DNA from: Palleronia sediminis
GTDB taxonomy: Bacteria > Pseudomonadota > Alphaproteobacteria > Rhodobacterales > Rhodobacteraceae
NCBI RefSeq assembly: GCF_004358695.1
Contig: NZ_SNAA01000003.1
Span: 1-64,000 of the forward strand
Reading direction: 5' to 3'
Length of the DNA stretch: 64,000 nucleotides
The notes beneath the pieces are model-generated. The model searched no databases, was not told the DNA's origin, and was given only the letters and a program-made list of their open reading frames with translations. Shown here one piece after another: positions 44,858 through 52,580 of this stretch (positions are counted from its first letter, which is position 1; every line of letters starts with the position of its first letter). The position numbers and the translations under genes were made by a program.

Positions 44858-45955
44858 ATGGGCTTCAGAATGGGCATTGTCGGCCTTCCCAATGTTGGCA
44901 AATCCACCTTGTTCAACGCGCTGACGCGGACCGCCGCGGCGCAGGCGGCGAACTTTCCCTTCTGCACGATCGAGCCCAATGTGGGCGAGGTCGCGGTGCC
45001 CGACCGCCGGCTCGACCGCCTGGCCGAGATCGCCGGATCGCGGCAGGTCGTGCCCACGCGGATGACCTTTGTCGATATCGCCGGGCTGGTCAAAGGCGCC
45101 TCGCGGGGCGAGGGGCTGGGAAACCAGTTTCTCGCGAATATCCGCGAATGCGACGCCATCGCCCATGTGCTGCGCTGCTTCGAGGATGGCGACGTCACCC
45201 ATGTCGAGGGGCGGGTCGATCCGGTCGCCGATGCGCAGACCATCGAGACCGAGCTGATGCTCGCCGACCTGGATTCGGTCGAGCGGCGGCTGGCCAACCT
45301 CTCGCGCAAGGTGCGCGGCGGCGACAAGGAGGCGCTCCAGCAGGAGCGGCTGCTGAAGGACGCGCAGGCCGCGCTGGAAGAGGGGCGCCCGGCGCGCGTC
45401 GTGCAGATCGCCGAAGAGGACATGCGCGCGTGGCGGATGCTCCAGCTTCTGACCGCCAAGCCGGTGCTTTTCGTGTGCAACGTGGCCGAGGACGAGGCCG
45501 CGACCGGCAATGCCCAGTCCGAACGCGTGCGCGAGATGGCGGCGGGGCAGGGCGCGGGAACGGTGGTGATCTCGGCCCGGATCGAGGAAGAGATCGCCCA
45601 GCTTGCCGGCGACGAGGCCGAGGAGTTCCTGACCGAGTTGGGCCTGGGCGAGCCGGGGCTCGACCGCCTCATCAAGGCGGGCTACGCGCTTTTGGGGTTG
45701 CAGACCTATTTCACCGTGGGCCCGAAAGAGGCGCGGGCCTGGACCGTGCCGCAGGGGGTGAAGGCCCCGCAGGCCGCGGGGGTCATCCACGGCGATTTCG
45801 AACGCGGATTCATCCGGGCCGAAACGATCGCCTATGACGATTTCGTCGCGCTGAACGGCGAGGCAGGGGCCAAGGAAGCCGGCAAGATGCGGGTCGAGGG
45901 CAAGGCCTACGAGGTGCAGGACGGCGACGTGATGCACTTCCTCTTCAACGCCTGA
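44858..45955 (+). CDS. ychF: Redox-regulated ATPase YchF (OBG family)
   Basis: A 365-residue P-loop protein of the OBG group that binds ATP rather than GTP and associates with ribosomes. Walker A is GLPNVGKST (9-17), switch/Walker B appears as FVDIAGLVKGASRGEGLGN, and a TGS domain closes the protein (LQTYFTVGPKEARAWTV to VMHFLFNA). It is followed by an AT-rich 25-base tandem duplication and converges on the udgX gene. Confidence 0.95.
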   Translation: MGFRMGIVGLPNVGKSTLFNALTRTAAAQAANFPFCTIEPNVGEVAVPDRRLDRLAEIAGSRQVVPTRMTFVDIAGLVKGASRGEGLGNQFLANIRECDAIAHVLRCFEDGDVTHVEGRVDPVADAQTIETELMLADLDSVERRLANLSRKVRGGDKEALQQERLLKDAQAALEEGRPARVVQIAEEDMRAWRMLQLLTAKPVLFVCNVAEDEAATGNAQSERVREMAAGQGAGTVVISARIEEEIAQLAGDEAEEFLTELGLGEPGLDRLIKAGYALLGLQTYFTVGPKEARAWTVPQGVKAPQAAGVIHGDFERGFIRAETIAYDDFVALNGEAGAKEAGKMRVEGKAYEVQDGDVMHFLFNA

Positions 45956-45983
45956 CCCCGCGCCGCGTAACGCATTCTTACCT

Positions 45984-46033
45984 TCTTTCTCCGATTATTC
46001 GCAGAATATCTTTCTCCGATTATTCGCAGAATA
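45984..46033. repeat. Perfect 25-base tandem duplication with internal palindrome
   Basis: A 25-base unit occurs twice head to tail (45984-46008 and 46009-46033) without a mismatch. It is AT-rich in a GC-rich setting. The second copy with its right flank forms GATTATTC-GCA-GAATAATC, an 8-base perfect inverted repeat; the first keeps only the inner TATTC-GCA-GAATA. It fills the 85-base gap between two convergent stops. It could be a bidirectional terminator or a protein-binding palindrome. Confidence 0.9.
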
Positions 46034-46040
46034 ATCGTGT

Positions 46041-47477
46041 TCAGGCGGTGTCGCGCAGCCAATCGGCCGCCAGTGCCAGGTCGCCACGGAAATCGCGTGT
46101 CGCCGCCGCCTTGGCCTGCTCGTTGGGCACCCGCAACAGGTAGGACGGGTGCAGCGTCAGCAAGACCGGCGTGCCGTCCCCCGTCGCCTCGAAGGTGCCG
46201 CGCCGTTTCATGATGCCCTCGGCCCGGCCGGTCAGCGCGCCCGCCGCCGTCGCCCCCATTGCGAGGATCAGCCGCGGGCGGATCAGTTCACGCTCGGCGT
46301 CGAGCCACCAGCGACAGGCGCTGACTTCGCCGGCATCGGGTTTCTGGTGGATGCGCCGCTTGCCGCGCGGCGTGAACTTGAAGTGCTTGACCGCATTCGT
46401 GACAAAGGCGCGCGACCTGTCGAGCCCCGCCTCCTCGGCGATCCTGTCGAAAAGCTGCCCTGCCGGGCCGACAAAGGGGCGGCCGGCCAGATCCTCCTGA
46501 TCGCCGGGCTGCTCGCCCACCACCATGAGCGGCGCGTCGCGCGGCCCTTCGCCCATCACGACCTGCGTCGCATCGCGATAAAGCGCGCAGCGCTCGCAGC
46601 CGGCAGCCTGCCGGTGCAGTGCATCCAGATCGTCGGCGGGGGGCGGGGTCTGCTGGTCCATCCTGAGCCTTTCGGTGATCCGCGCCGCGCGGGCCGGCGC
46701 CAGTGTCGGTGCGGCGGCCTGCATCCGGCGCGCGCGTTCCTCGGCGGTGGCGATCATGTCGGGAATGGCCGCGGCCTCTGGCAGGTTCTTCCAGTACTTG
46801 CGCGGCATCTCGGCCTGCATCGCCTTAACCTTCAGGCGCGCGGGGTTGAAAATGTTCCGAAAATAGGTGGTCCAGAGCTCTTCGGTGGCATCATCGGGCA
46901 AGGGCGGGCGCGATTGCCCGTCCTCGAACGCGATCTCGCCCCCCGTGAACCGCAGGGTCAGGTCGGGCGTGACGATGATCCAGTCCATGTCGCCGAACCG
47001 GCGCGCGAAAAAGGGTGCCAGCGGCTCGGCGATGAAATGCGCGGGCTCGAACCACGCGGCAAAGCGGCGCCGGGGGCCTGACGCGTCGATTTCGCGAAAC
47101 CTCAGGAACGCCTTCATCTTGTGCTTGTCGCGCCTGACCGATTTCTCCATCTCGCGCAGTCGCGACAGCGCGGGGTCGGCGGTGTCGGTCATGCGCGCAC
47201 GGCTCTCGCGCAGCCGCCAGAGCAGCGCGTAGAGTCGCGCGAACCGTTCCGGGTCGGAATGCCAGCAGACGGTTTCCGCCAGTTCGACGAAACTCTTCGG
47301 CACTGTCATGGCGCCGCCCGCGGGCATCGGCTCTGGCGGCTCGGCAAAGAGATCCGCTGCCCGGTCGCCGCGATGCCACAGGACACGGTCGGGCGGGATG
47401 TCCTGCGCCAGCAGTCCCCGCGCCGCGTCACGCCAGGCACGGGCGGTATCGCGGGTGGGCAGCGCGACGGTCGGCAT
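46041..47477 (-). CDS. udgX: DUF4130-UdgX fusion: uracil-DNA glycosylase superfamily protein
   Basis: A 478-residue two-domain protein. Residues about 1-275 match the DUF4130 (radical-SAM-linked) family: ELAETVCWHSDPERFARLYALLWRL, KAFLRFRE and WIIVTPD. Residues about 285-478 are a UdgX-type glycosylase with GEQPGDQED (321-329), KRRIH (373-377) and HPSYLLR (443-449); Cys294, Cys297 and Cys388 could serve an Fe-S cluster. In characterised UdgX the histidine of KRRIH becomes covalently joined to DNA after uracil excision; His377 is its equivalent. The start shares one base with the stop of the radical SAM gene, so the two should act together. The role of DUF4130 is unknown. Confidence 0.9.
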   Translation of the reverse strand: MPTVALPTRDTARAWRDAARGLLAQDIPPDRVLWHRGDRAADLFAEPPEPMPAGGAMTVPKSFVELAETVCWHSDPERFARLYALLWRLRESRARMTDTADPALSRLREMEKSVRRDKHKMKAFLRFREIDASGPRRRFAAWFEPAHFIAEPLAPFFARRFGDMDWIIVTPDLTLRFTGGEIAFEDGQSRPPLPDDATEELWTTYFRNIFNPARLKVKAMQAEMPRKYWKNLPEAAAIPDMIATAEERARRMQAAAPTLAPARAARITERLRMDQQTPPPADDLDALHRQAAGCERCALYRDATQVVMGEGPRDAPLMVVGEQPGDQEDLAGRPFVGPAGQLFDRIAEEAGLDRSRAFVTNAVKHFKFTPRGKRRIHQKPDAGEVSACRWWLDAERELIRPRLILAMGATAAGALTGRAEGIMKRRGTFEATGDGTPVLLTLHPSYLLRVPNEQAKAAATRDFRGDLALAADWLRDTA

Positions 47478-48712
47478 CAGAACAGGGCCAGTTGCTCGGG
47501 CGGGGGCGCGAACCGCGCGCGCAGATCGGCGCTGTCGGTCAGGGCGCCGGGCGTCCAGCCGCGCAGCACGACAAAGGCGCGGGCCTTTTTCATCGACGCG
47601 CCCATGCGAACGAGATCCTCGTAGCTGAGCGTGCGGTGGCGCCGCGTCGTGAGGATGCGGTTCACCGTCTTTACGCCGAAGCCCGGCACGCGAAGCAGCA
47701 TCTCGCGGCTCGCGCGGTTCACGTCGACGGGGAATTGGGCGCGGTTGGTCAGCGCCCAGGCCAGCTTGGGGTCGATGGCGAGGTCGAGATTGCCGTCCCG
47801 CGTGGCGCCGGTGATCTCGTCCAGCGCAAAGCCGTAGAACCGCAGAAGCCAGTCCGCCTGGTAGAGCCGATGCTCCCGCTCGAGCGGCGGGCGGATCAGC
47901 GGCAGCTTGTCGGTCGCGTCGGGAATAGGCGAAAAGGCCGAGTAATAGACCCGTTTCAGCCCGTATGAGCCGTATAGCCGGGTCGACTGGTGCAGGATGG
48001 TGGCGTCATCGGCCCCGTCCGCGCCCACGATCATTTGGGTCGACTGGCCCGCGGGCGCGAATCGCGGCGGGCGCTTGCCGGTATGGGACCGGTCGCCGGC
48101 ATATTCCTTGCGCAGGCGGACATCGGCCATCGCGCGGCGGATGGTGGCCGGGTTCTTTTCCGGGGCAAAGGCAGCGACGCTGGCATCGGTCGGCAACTCG
48201 ACATTGATCGACAGCCGGTCGGCATGCAGCCCGGCGGCCTCGATCAGCGCGGGGTCGGCGTCGGGGATCGTCTTGAGGTGGATGTAGCCGCGGAAGTTAT
48301 GCTCCTGCCGCAGCTTGCGCGCGATCTCGACCATCTCGCCCATGGTCTCGTCGGGCGATTTGACGATGCCCGAAGACAGGAACAGCCCCTCGATATAGTT
48401 GCGCCGGTAGAATTCGAGCGTCAGCGTCACGACCTCGTCCACGGTGAACCGCGCGCGGCGCACGTTCGAGCTGACCCGGTTCACGCAGTAGGCGCAGTCG
48501 TAGATGCAGAAATTCGTCAGCAGGATCTTGAGGAGGCTGATGCACCGCCCGTCGGGCGCATAGGCATGGCAGATGCCCGAACCTTCGGTCGAGCCCAGCC
48601 CGTCGCCCTTGCGCGAATGGCGCCGCGACGTGCCCGACGACGCGCAGGAGGCATCGTATTTCGCCGCGTCCGACAGGATCGCGAGCTTTTCCTGGAGGGG
48701 AGGCTTGCTCAT
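47477..48712 (-). CDS. Radical SAM protein linked to UdgX (putative DNA modification/repair)
   Basis: A 411-residue radical SAM enzyme. The cluster motif CIYDCAYC (Cys69, Cys73, Cys76) is preceded by conserved extra cysteines (Cys23, Cys48, Cys57). GQSTQMIVGADGA lies near 222-234, and a helix-hairpin-helix DNA-binding element follows near 330-357 (RASREMLLRVPGFGVKTVNRIL). This matches the uncharacterised family annotated as a putative DNA modification/repair radical SAM protein, usually encoded beside a UDG-domain protein, as here (TGATG overlap). The substrate is unknown; the HhH and partner point to DNA. The ATG at 48712 follows an AG-rich stretch. Confidence 0.88.
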   Translation of the reverse strand: MSKPPLQEKLAILSDAAKYDASCASSGTSRRHSRKGDGLGSTEGSGICHAYAPDGRCISLLKILLTNFCIYDCAYCVNRVSSNVRRARFTVDEVVTLTLEFYRRNYIEGLFLSSGIVKSPDETMGEMVEIARKLRQEHNFRGYIHLKTIPDADPALIEAAGLHADRLSINVELPTDASVAAFAPEKNPATIRRAMADVRLRKEYAGDRSHTGKRPPRFAPAGQSTQMIVGADGADDATILHQSTRLYGSYGLKRVYYSAFSPIPDATDKLPLIRPPLEREHRLYQADWLLRFYGFALDEITGATRDGNLDLAIDPKLAWALTNRAQFPVDVNRASREMLLRVPGFGVKTVNRILTTRRHRTLSYEDLVRMGASMKKARAFVVLRGWTPGALTDSADLRARFAPPPEQLALF

Positions 48713-48791
48713 CCGTTTATGATACGTTCCGCGACGTCGCCCGCCAAGGGGGTGCGACAGTATCGCCGCATCCGTCCCGGCGGGGGCGTGC

Positions 48792-50195
48792 TCAGTCCGC
48801 CCAGGGGCCGTGATGGTCGCGCCCCTCGTCGTCCAGCCGGGCAAAGCCGTGTCGCCCGAAATAGTCGCGTTGCCCCTGGATCATGTCGGCGGTGCCGCGC
48901 GCGCGGCGCATCTGGTCGAAATAGCCCAGCGCCGCGGCATGGGCGCTGACCGCATGGCCCGATCGCATGGCGGCCACGGTCAGGCGGCGCAGCGCGGGCA
49001 GGGCCCGTTCGATCCGGTCGGCGAAGGCCGGTGCGCGCAACAGCGGCGTGCCGGGCGCGTCGCCCAGAGCGGCGGCCATTTCGTCGAGCATCGCAGACCG
49101 GATGATGCAGCCCGCGCGCCAGACCTCGGCGATGGCGGGCAACGGCAGATCCCAGCCAAAGGTCTCGGATGCCTCGCGCAGCATCTCGAACCCCTGCGCG
49201 TAGCACAGGATCTTGCCCGCGATCATGGCCTGTTCGAGCGTCGCCTCGTCGATATCGCCGAGCGGTTCGACCGCGCCGCCGAACCGCGTCTCGACCCGTT
49301 CGCGTTCGTCCTTGAGCGCCGAGATGTTGCGCGCCGAGACGGCGGCCTCGATCACCGGAATCGGCGCGCCGAGATGGTGCGCCTCGATCGCGGTCCAGCG
49401 CCCCGTGCCCTTCTGACCGGCGGTATCCTCGATCACCGACAGCAGCGGTCGCCCGGTGCGCGTGTCGACGGCCTCGGATACCCGCGCGCTGATCTCGACC
49501 AGATAGCTTTGCAGCGGGCCGTCGTTCCAGCGATCGAAGAGCGCCCCGATCCGGTCGTAGTCATGGCCCATCCCGTCGCGCAGCAACCCGTAGGTCTCGG
49601 CGATGATCTGCATGTCGGCATATTCGATCCCGTTATGCACCGCCTTGACGAAATGCCCCGCCCCGTCGGGGCCCATCCATGTCGCGCAGGGCTGGCCGTC
49701 ATGACGCGCGGCGATGGCCTCGAGGATGTGTTTCACACGGTCCCATGCCTCGGGCGTGCCGCCGCCCATGATCGAGGGCCCGTGCCGCGCCCCGTCCTCG
49801 CCGCCCGAGACGCCGATGCCGAGAAACGCCTCGCCCGCCGCCTTTGCGGCTTCGGCGCGGCGGCGCGTGTCGTGGAAATCCGCGTTGCCCGCGTCGATGA
49901 CCATGTCGGGCTTGTCCATGAGCGGGCGCAGCGTCTCGATCTGCGCGTCGACGATCCTGCCCGCGGGCACCATCAGGATGACGGCGCGCGGCTCGGACAG
50001 GGCGGCGACGAGTTCCTCGTGGCTTTCCGTCGTCACGATGTTGTCGGCCAGATCGCCCGCCCCGGCCTTGAACGCACGCGTGACCTCGGCGGTGCGGTTG
50101 TAGACCGCCACGCGGAACCCCTTTTCCGCGATATTCAGGGCAAGGGCCGCGCCCATCGTGCCCAACCCGATCAGCCCGATATCGGCCTTTTCCAT
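48792..50195 (-). CDS. gnd: 6-phosphogluconate dehydrogenase (decarboxylating)
   Basis: Oxidises 6-phosphogluconate to ribulose 5-phosphate with release of CO2 in the pentose phosphate pathway. 467 residues, the standard long form. The NADP site is GLIGLGTMGAALALN, and substrate residues lie in GVSGGEDGARHGPS and FVKAVHNGIEYADMQ. The C-terminal RDYFGRHGFARLD is typical. AGAGG stands 9 bases before the ATG at 50195; another ATG 6 bases upstream is too close to it. It diverges from the exopolysaccharide locus. Confidence 0.94.
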   Translation of the reverse strand: MEKADIGLIGLGTMGAALALNIAEKGFRVAVYNRTAEVTRAFKAGAGDLADNIVTTESHEELVAALSEPRAVILMVPAGRIVDAQIETLRPLMDKPDMVIDAGNADFHDTRRRAEAAKAAGEAFLGIGVSGGEDGARHGPSIMGGGTPEAWDRVKHILEAIAARHDGQPCATWMGPDGAGHFVKAVHNGIEYADMQIIAETYGLLRDGMGHDYDRIGALFDRWNDGPLQSYLVEISARVSEAVDTRTGRPLLSVIEDTAGQKGTGRWTAIEAHHLGAPIPVIEAAVSARNISALKDERERVETRFGGAVEPLGDIDEATLEQAMIAGKILCYAQGFEMLREASETFGWDLPLPAIAEVWRAGCIIRSAMLDEMAAALGDAPGTPLLRAPAFADRIERALPALRRLTVAAMRSGHAVSAHAAALGYFDQMRRARGTADMIQGQRDYFGRHGFARLDDEGRDHHGPWAD

Positions 50196-50443
50196 GCTCA
50201 TTGCCCTCTGGATCCGTTTCGCCCCCTCACTTAGCCGCTCGTTCGGGTCCGTAAAGCCACAGGAATGCGCGAGGACCCGCCGAAACCGTGGCAAATATGC
50301 AGAATGCGACCGAAAGACTGTAAATCCGCGGGAACCTGCGCTAAGGCTGCAAGGTGTTTTCGCCGTCGCCGCGCCGATTTCCGGGGCCGGTCGGCGCGAT
50401 CCTAATGACAGGCCCGAACGGGCCGCCACAGGGACGGGACGGA

Positions 50444-52468
50444 ATGGGTGTCGCGCAACGGGCCGGTCGCCTGGCCTCACGGGGGATGAAACGCTCGAAA
50501 TCGGGGCTGGCCGCGGCCATCGTCGGGCTGAGCCGGCCGCAGAAACGCGCGATCATCCTCGGCGTCGACATGGCGCTTGCCGTGCTGGCCTATTTCGTGG
50601 CGCGGCCGATCTTCGACATGTCGGGCGCGGATGCGGTCTTCTCGATCGAGGGCGGGTTGCCGTTGCTGCTGACGGTCATGGTCGTGGGCGCCACATCGAC
50701 GATCCTCCAGATCCCCAGCACGCAGCTCAAGGCCTATGACGCCAAGAATTTCGGCTGGATCGGGGGGCTGGCCGTCATTACCGCGCTGGTCAGCTGGGCG
50801 CTGCACGAGATCGGGACATACAGCCCGCCCGCGGGGTTCTTTTTCGTCTTCGGCATCACGTTCTTCGTGCTCTCGACCTCGAGCCGGCTGGTCCTGCTCG
50901 AGATGCTTTTCGCGATCTACCGGATGCGGGGGACGCGGTCGCGCGTCATCATCTACGGCGCGGGCACGACCGGCATCCAGCTTGCCCGTGCGCTCGGCGC
51001 GCATGAGCGGGTCGAGCCGGTCGCCTTTGTCGACGACAACCCGGCGCTGCAACGGCTGACCATCGCGGGGCTGCCGGTGCTGCGACCGGCCGATATCGAG
51101 ACCGTGGTGCAGGATCGCAAGGTCAAGCGCGTGCTGCTGGCCATGCCGTCGCTTTCACGCGCCAAGCTCAGCCAGATCGCGCGGCGGCTCGAGACTCTCG
51201 GGCTGACGGTGCAGGTCCTGCCCTCCTTTTCGCAACTGGTCGGAGAGGAGCCGCTGGTCGCCAAGCTCAAGACCCTGTCGCCGGCCAAGCTGATGGGGCG
51301 CCAGACCTTCGACCGCCGTGCCGAGGGGGTGCGCAACCTGCGCGACAAGTCAGTGCTTGTCTCGGGCGGCGGCGGCTCCATCGGGTCCGAGCTGTGCCGC
51401 CAGGTGCTGGGCTGCCGCGCCCGCCGGCTCGTCATATTCGAACTATCGGAACTGGCGCTTTACGAAACCGAACGCGCGCTGCGCCCCCTTGCCGACGAGG
51501 CGGGGGTCGAACTGGTGCCGGTGCTGGGCTCGGTGACCGAGGCGCGGCTGGTGCGCCATGTGCTGCAGACCTACGCGATCCAGGTCGTGTTCCACGCCGC
51601 CGCCTACAAGCATGTCCCCATCGTCGAGTGCAATCCGCTGGTGGGGCTTGCCAACAACGTGCTGGGCACCTGGACGCTGGCGCGCGAAAGCCATGCCGCC
51701 GGGGCCGAGCGGTTCGTGCTGATCTCGTCGGACAAGGCCGTGCGGCCGACCAACGTGATGGGCGCCTCGAAACGGCTGGCCGAACTGGTCGTGCAGGACC
51801 TCGCCGCGCGGTCGACCGGCACGATCTTTTCGATGGTGAGGTTCGGCAATGTCATCGGCTCATCGGGTTCGGTCATTCCACTCTTCAAGGAACAGATCGC
51901 CCAAGGGGGCCCGGTGACGGTGACACATCGCGATGTCACCCGCTATTTCATGAGCGTCGAAGAGGCGGTGAGCCTCGTGCTGGTCGCCGGATCCTTTGCC
52001 GCGGGGGGCGAGGTCTTTGTTCTCGACATGGGCAAGCCGCTGCGGATCTGGGACATCGCGGCGCGGCTGATCCTCGAATCCGACTCCACCGTAAAGACGG
52101 CCGACAATCCCGACGGCGATATCGAGATCGTCGAGACGGGGCTGCGGCCGGGCGAAAAGCTGCACGAAGAGCTGATGATCGGGCAGGCCCATATCAGCAC
52201 CCAGCACGAAAAGATCTTTTGCGCGCGCGAGGCCCGCCTGTCCGAGATCGAGGTCGCCTCTGCCATCCGCGCCCTGCGCGAGGCGCTGGCAACCGGCGAC
52301 GAGGCGGCCGCCTCGGCCGTCGCCTCCCGCTGGGTCGAGGGCTACGCCGCCCACCGAACCGGCACCCGGCCCGCGCCTGCCCCGGTCGTCGCCCCGGCCG
52401 AGGCCGTCATGGCCGAGGCCACCGACGACGATACCGGCCCGCTGGTTGTTGCGCCCACGCCCGCATGA
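50444..52468 (+). CDS. Membrane-bound NDP-sugar 4,6-dehydratase (PglF/WbpM/FlaA1 family)
   Basis: A polysaccharide biosynthesis enzyme of about 674 residues. Four membrane helices occupy roughly residues 35-160, followed by a first Rossmann fold (VIIYGAGTTGIQLARAL) and a second, catalytic extended SDR domain (LVSGGGGSIGSELCRQ). The catalytic area reads ISSDKAVRPTNVMGASKR, with Met in place of the usual Tyr, as in PglF and WbpM. It should act on UDP-GlcNAc to make a 4-keto-6-deoxy sugar nucleotide. Start choice is uncertain: ATGs at 50444 and 50486 are both weakly supported. The last 60 residues are Ala/Pro-rich and probably disordered. Confidence 0.85.
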   Translation: MGVAQRAGRLASRGMKRSKSGLAAAIVGLSRPQKRAIILGVDMALAVLAYFVARPIFDMSGADAVFSIEGGLPLLLTVMVVGATSTILQIPSTQLKAYDAKNFGWIGGLAVITALVSWALHEIGTYSPPAGFFFVFGITFFVLSTSSRLVLLEMLFAIYRMRGTRSRVIIYGAGTTGIQLARALGAHERVEPVAFVDDNPALQRLTIAGLPVLRPADIETVVQDRKVKRVLLAMPSLSRAKLSQIARRLETLGLTVQVLPSFSQLVGEEPLVAKLKTLSPAKLMGRQTFDRRAEGVRNLRDKSVLVSGGGGSIGSELCRQVLGCRARRLVIFELSELALYETERALRPLADEAGVELVPVLGSVTEARLVRHVLQTYAIQVVFHAAAYKHVPIVECNPLVGLANNVLGTWTLARESHAAGAERFVLISSDKAVRPTNVMGASKRLAELVVQDLAARSTGTIFSMVRFGNVIGSSGSVIPLFKEQIAQGGPVTVTHRDVTRYFMSVEEAVSLVLVAGSFAAGGEVFVLDMGKPLRIWDIAARLILESDSTVKTADNPDGDIEIVETGLRPGEKLHEELMIGQAHISTQHEKIFCAREARLSEIEVASAIRALREALATGDEAAASAVASRWVEGYAAHRTGTRPAPAPVVAPAEAVMAEATDDDTGPLVVAPTPA

Positions 52469-52580
52469 TGCGCGCGCCCGAGATGGGGCCACGCGCGGCC
52501 TTTACCTCAAGGCGGACGGCGGGCATACCGGTCGGGACGAATGCACCGACTGGCTTGACGACGGGGACGACGTGCTGCCG

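Noticed and set aside
45984-46033. CRISPR-like array
   Set aside because: There are just two copies, directly abutting with no spacer, and no cas genes nearby.
52446-52580. An N-terminal extension of yjbH upstream of 52581
   Set aside because: The upstream codons overlap the dehydratase end, have no signal-peptide character and would bury the clear signal sequence that starts after 52581.
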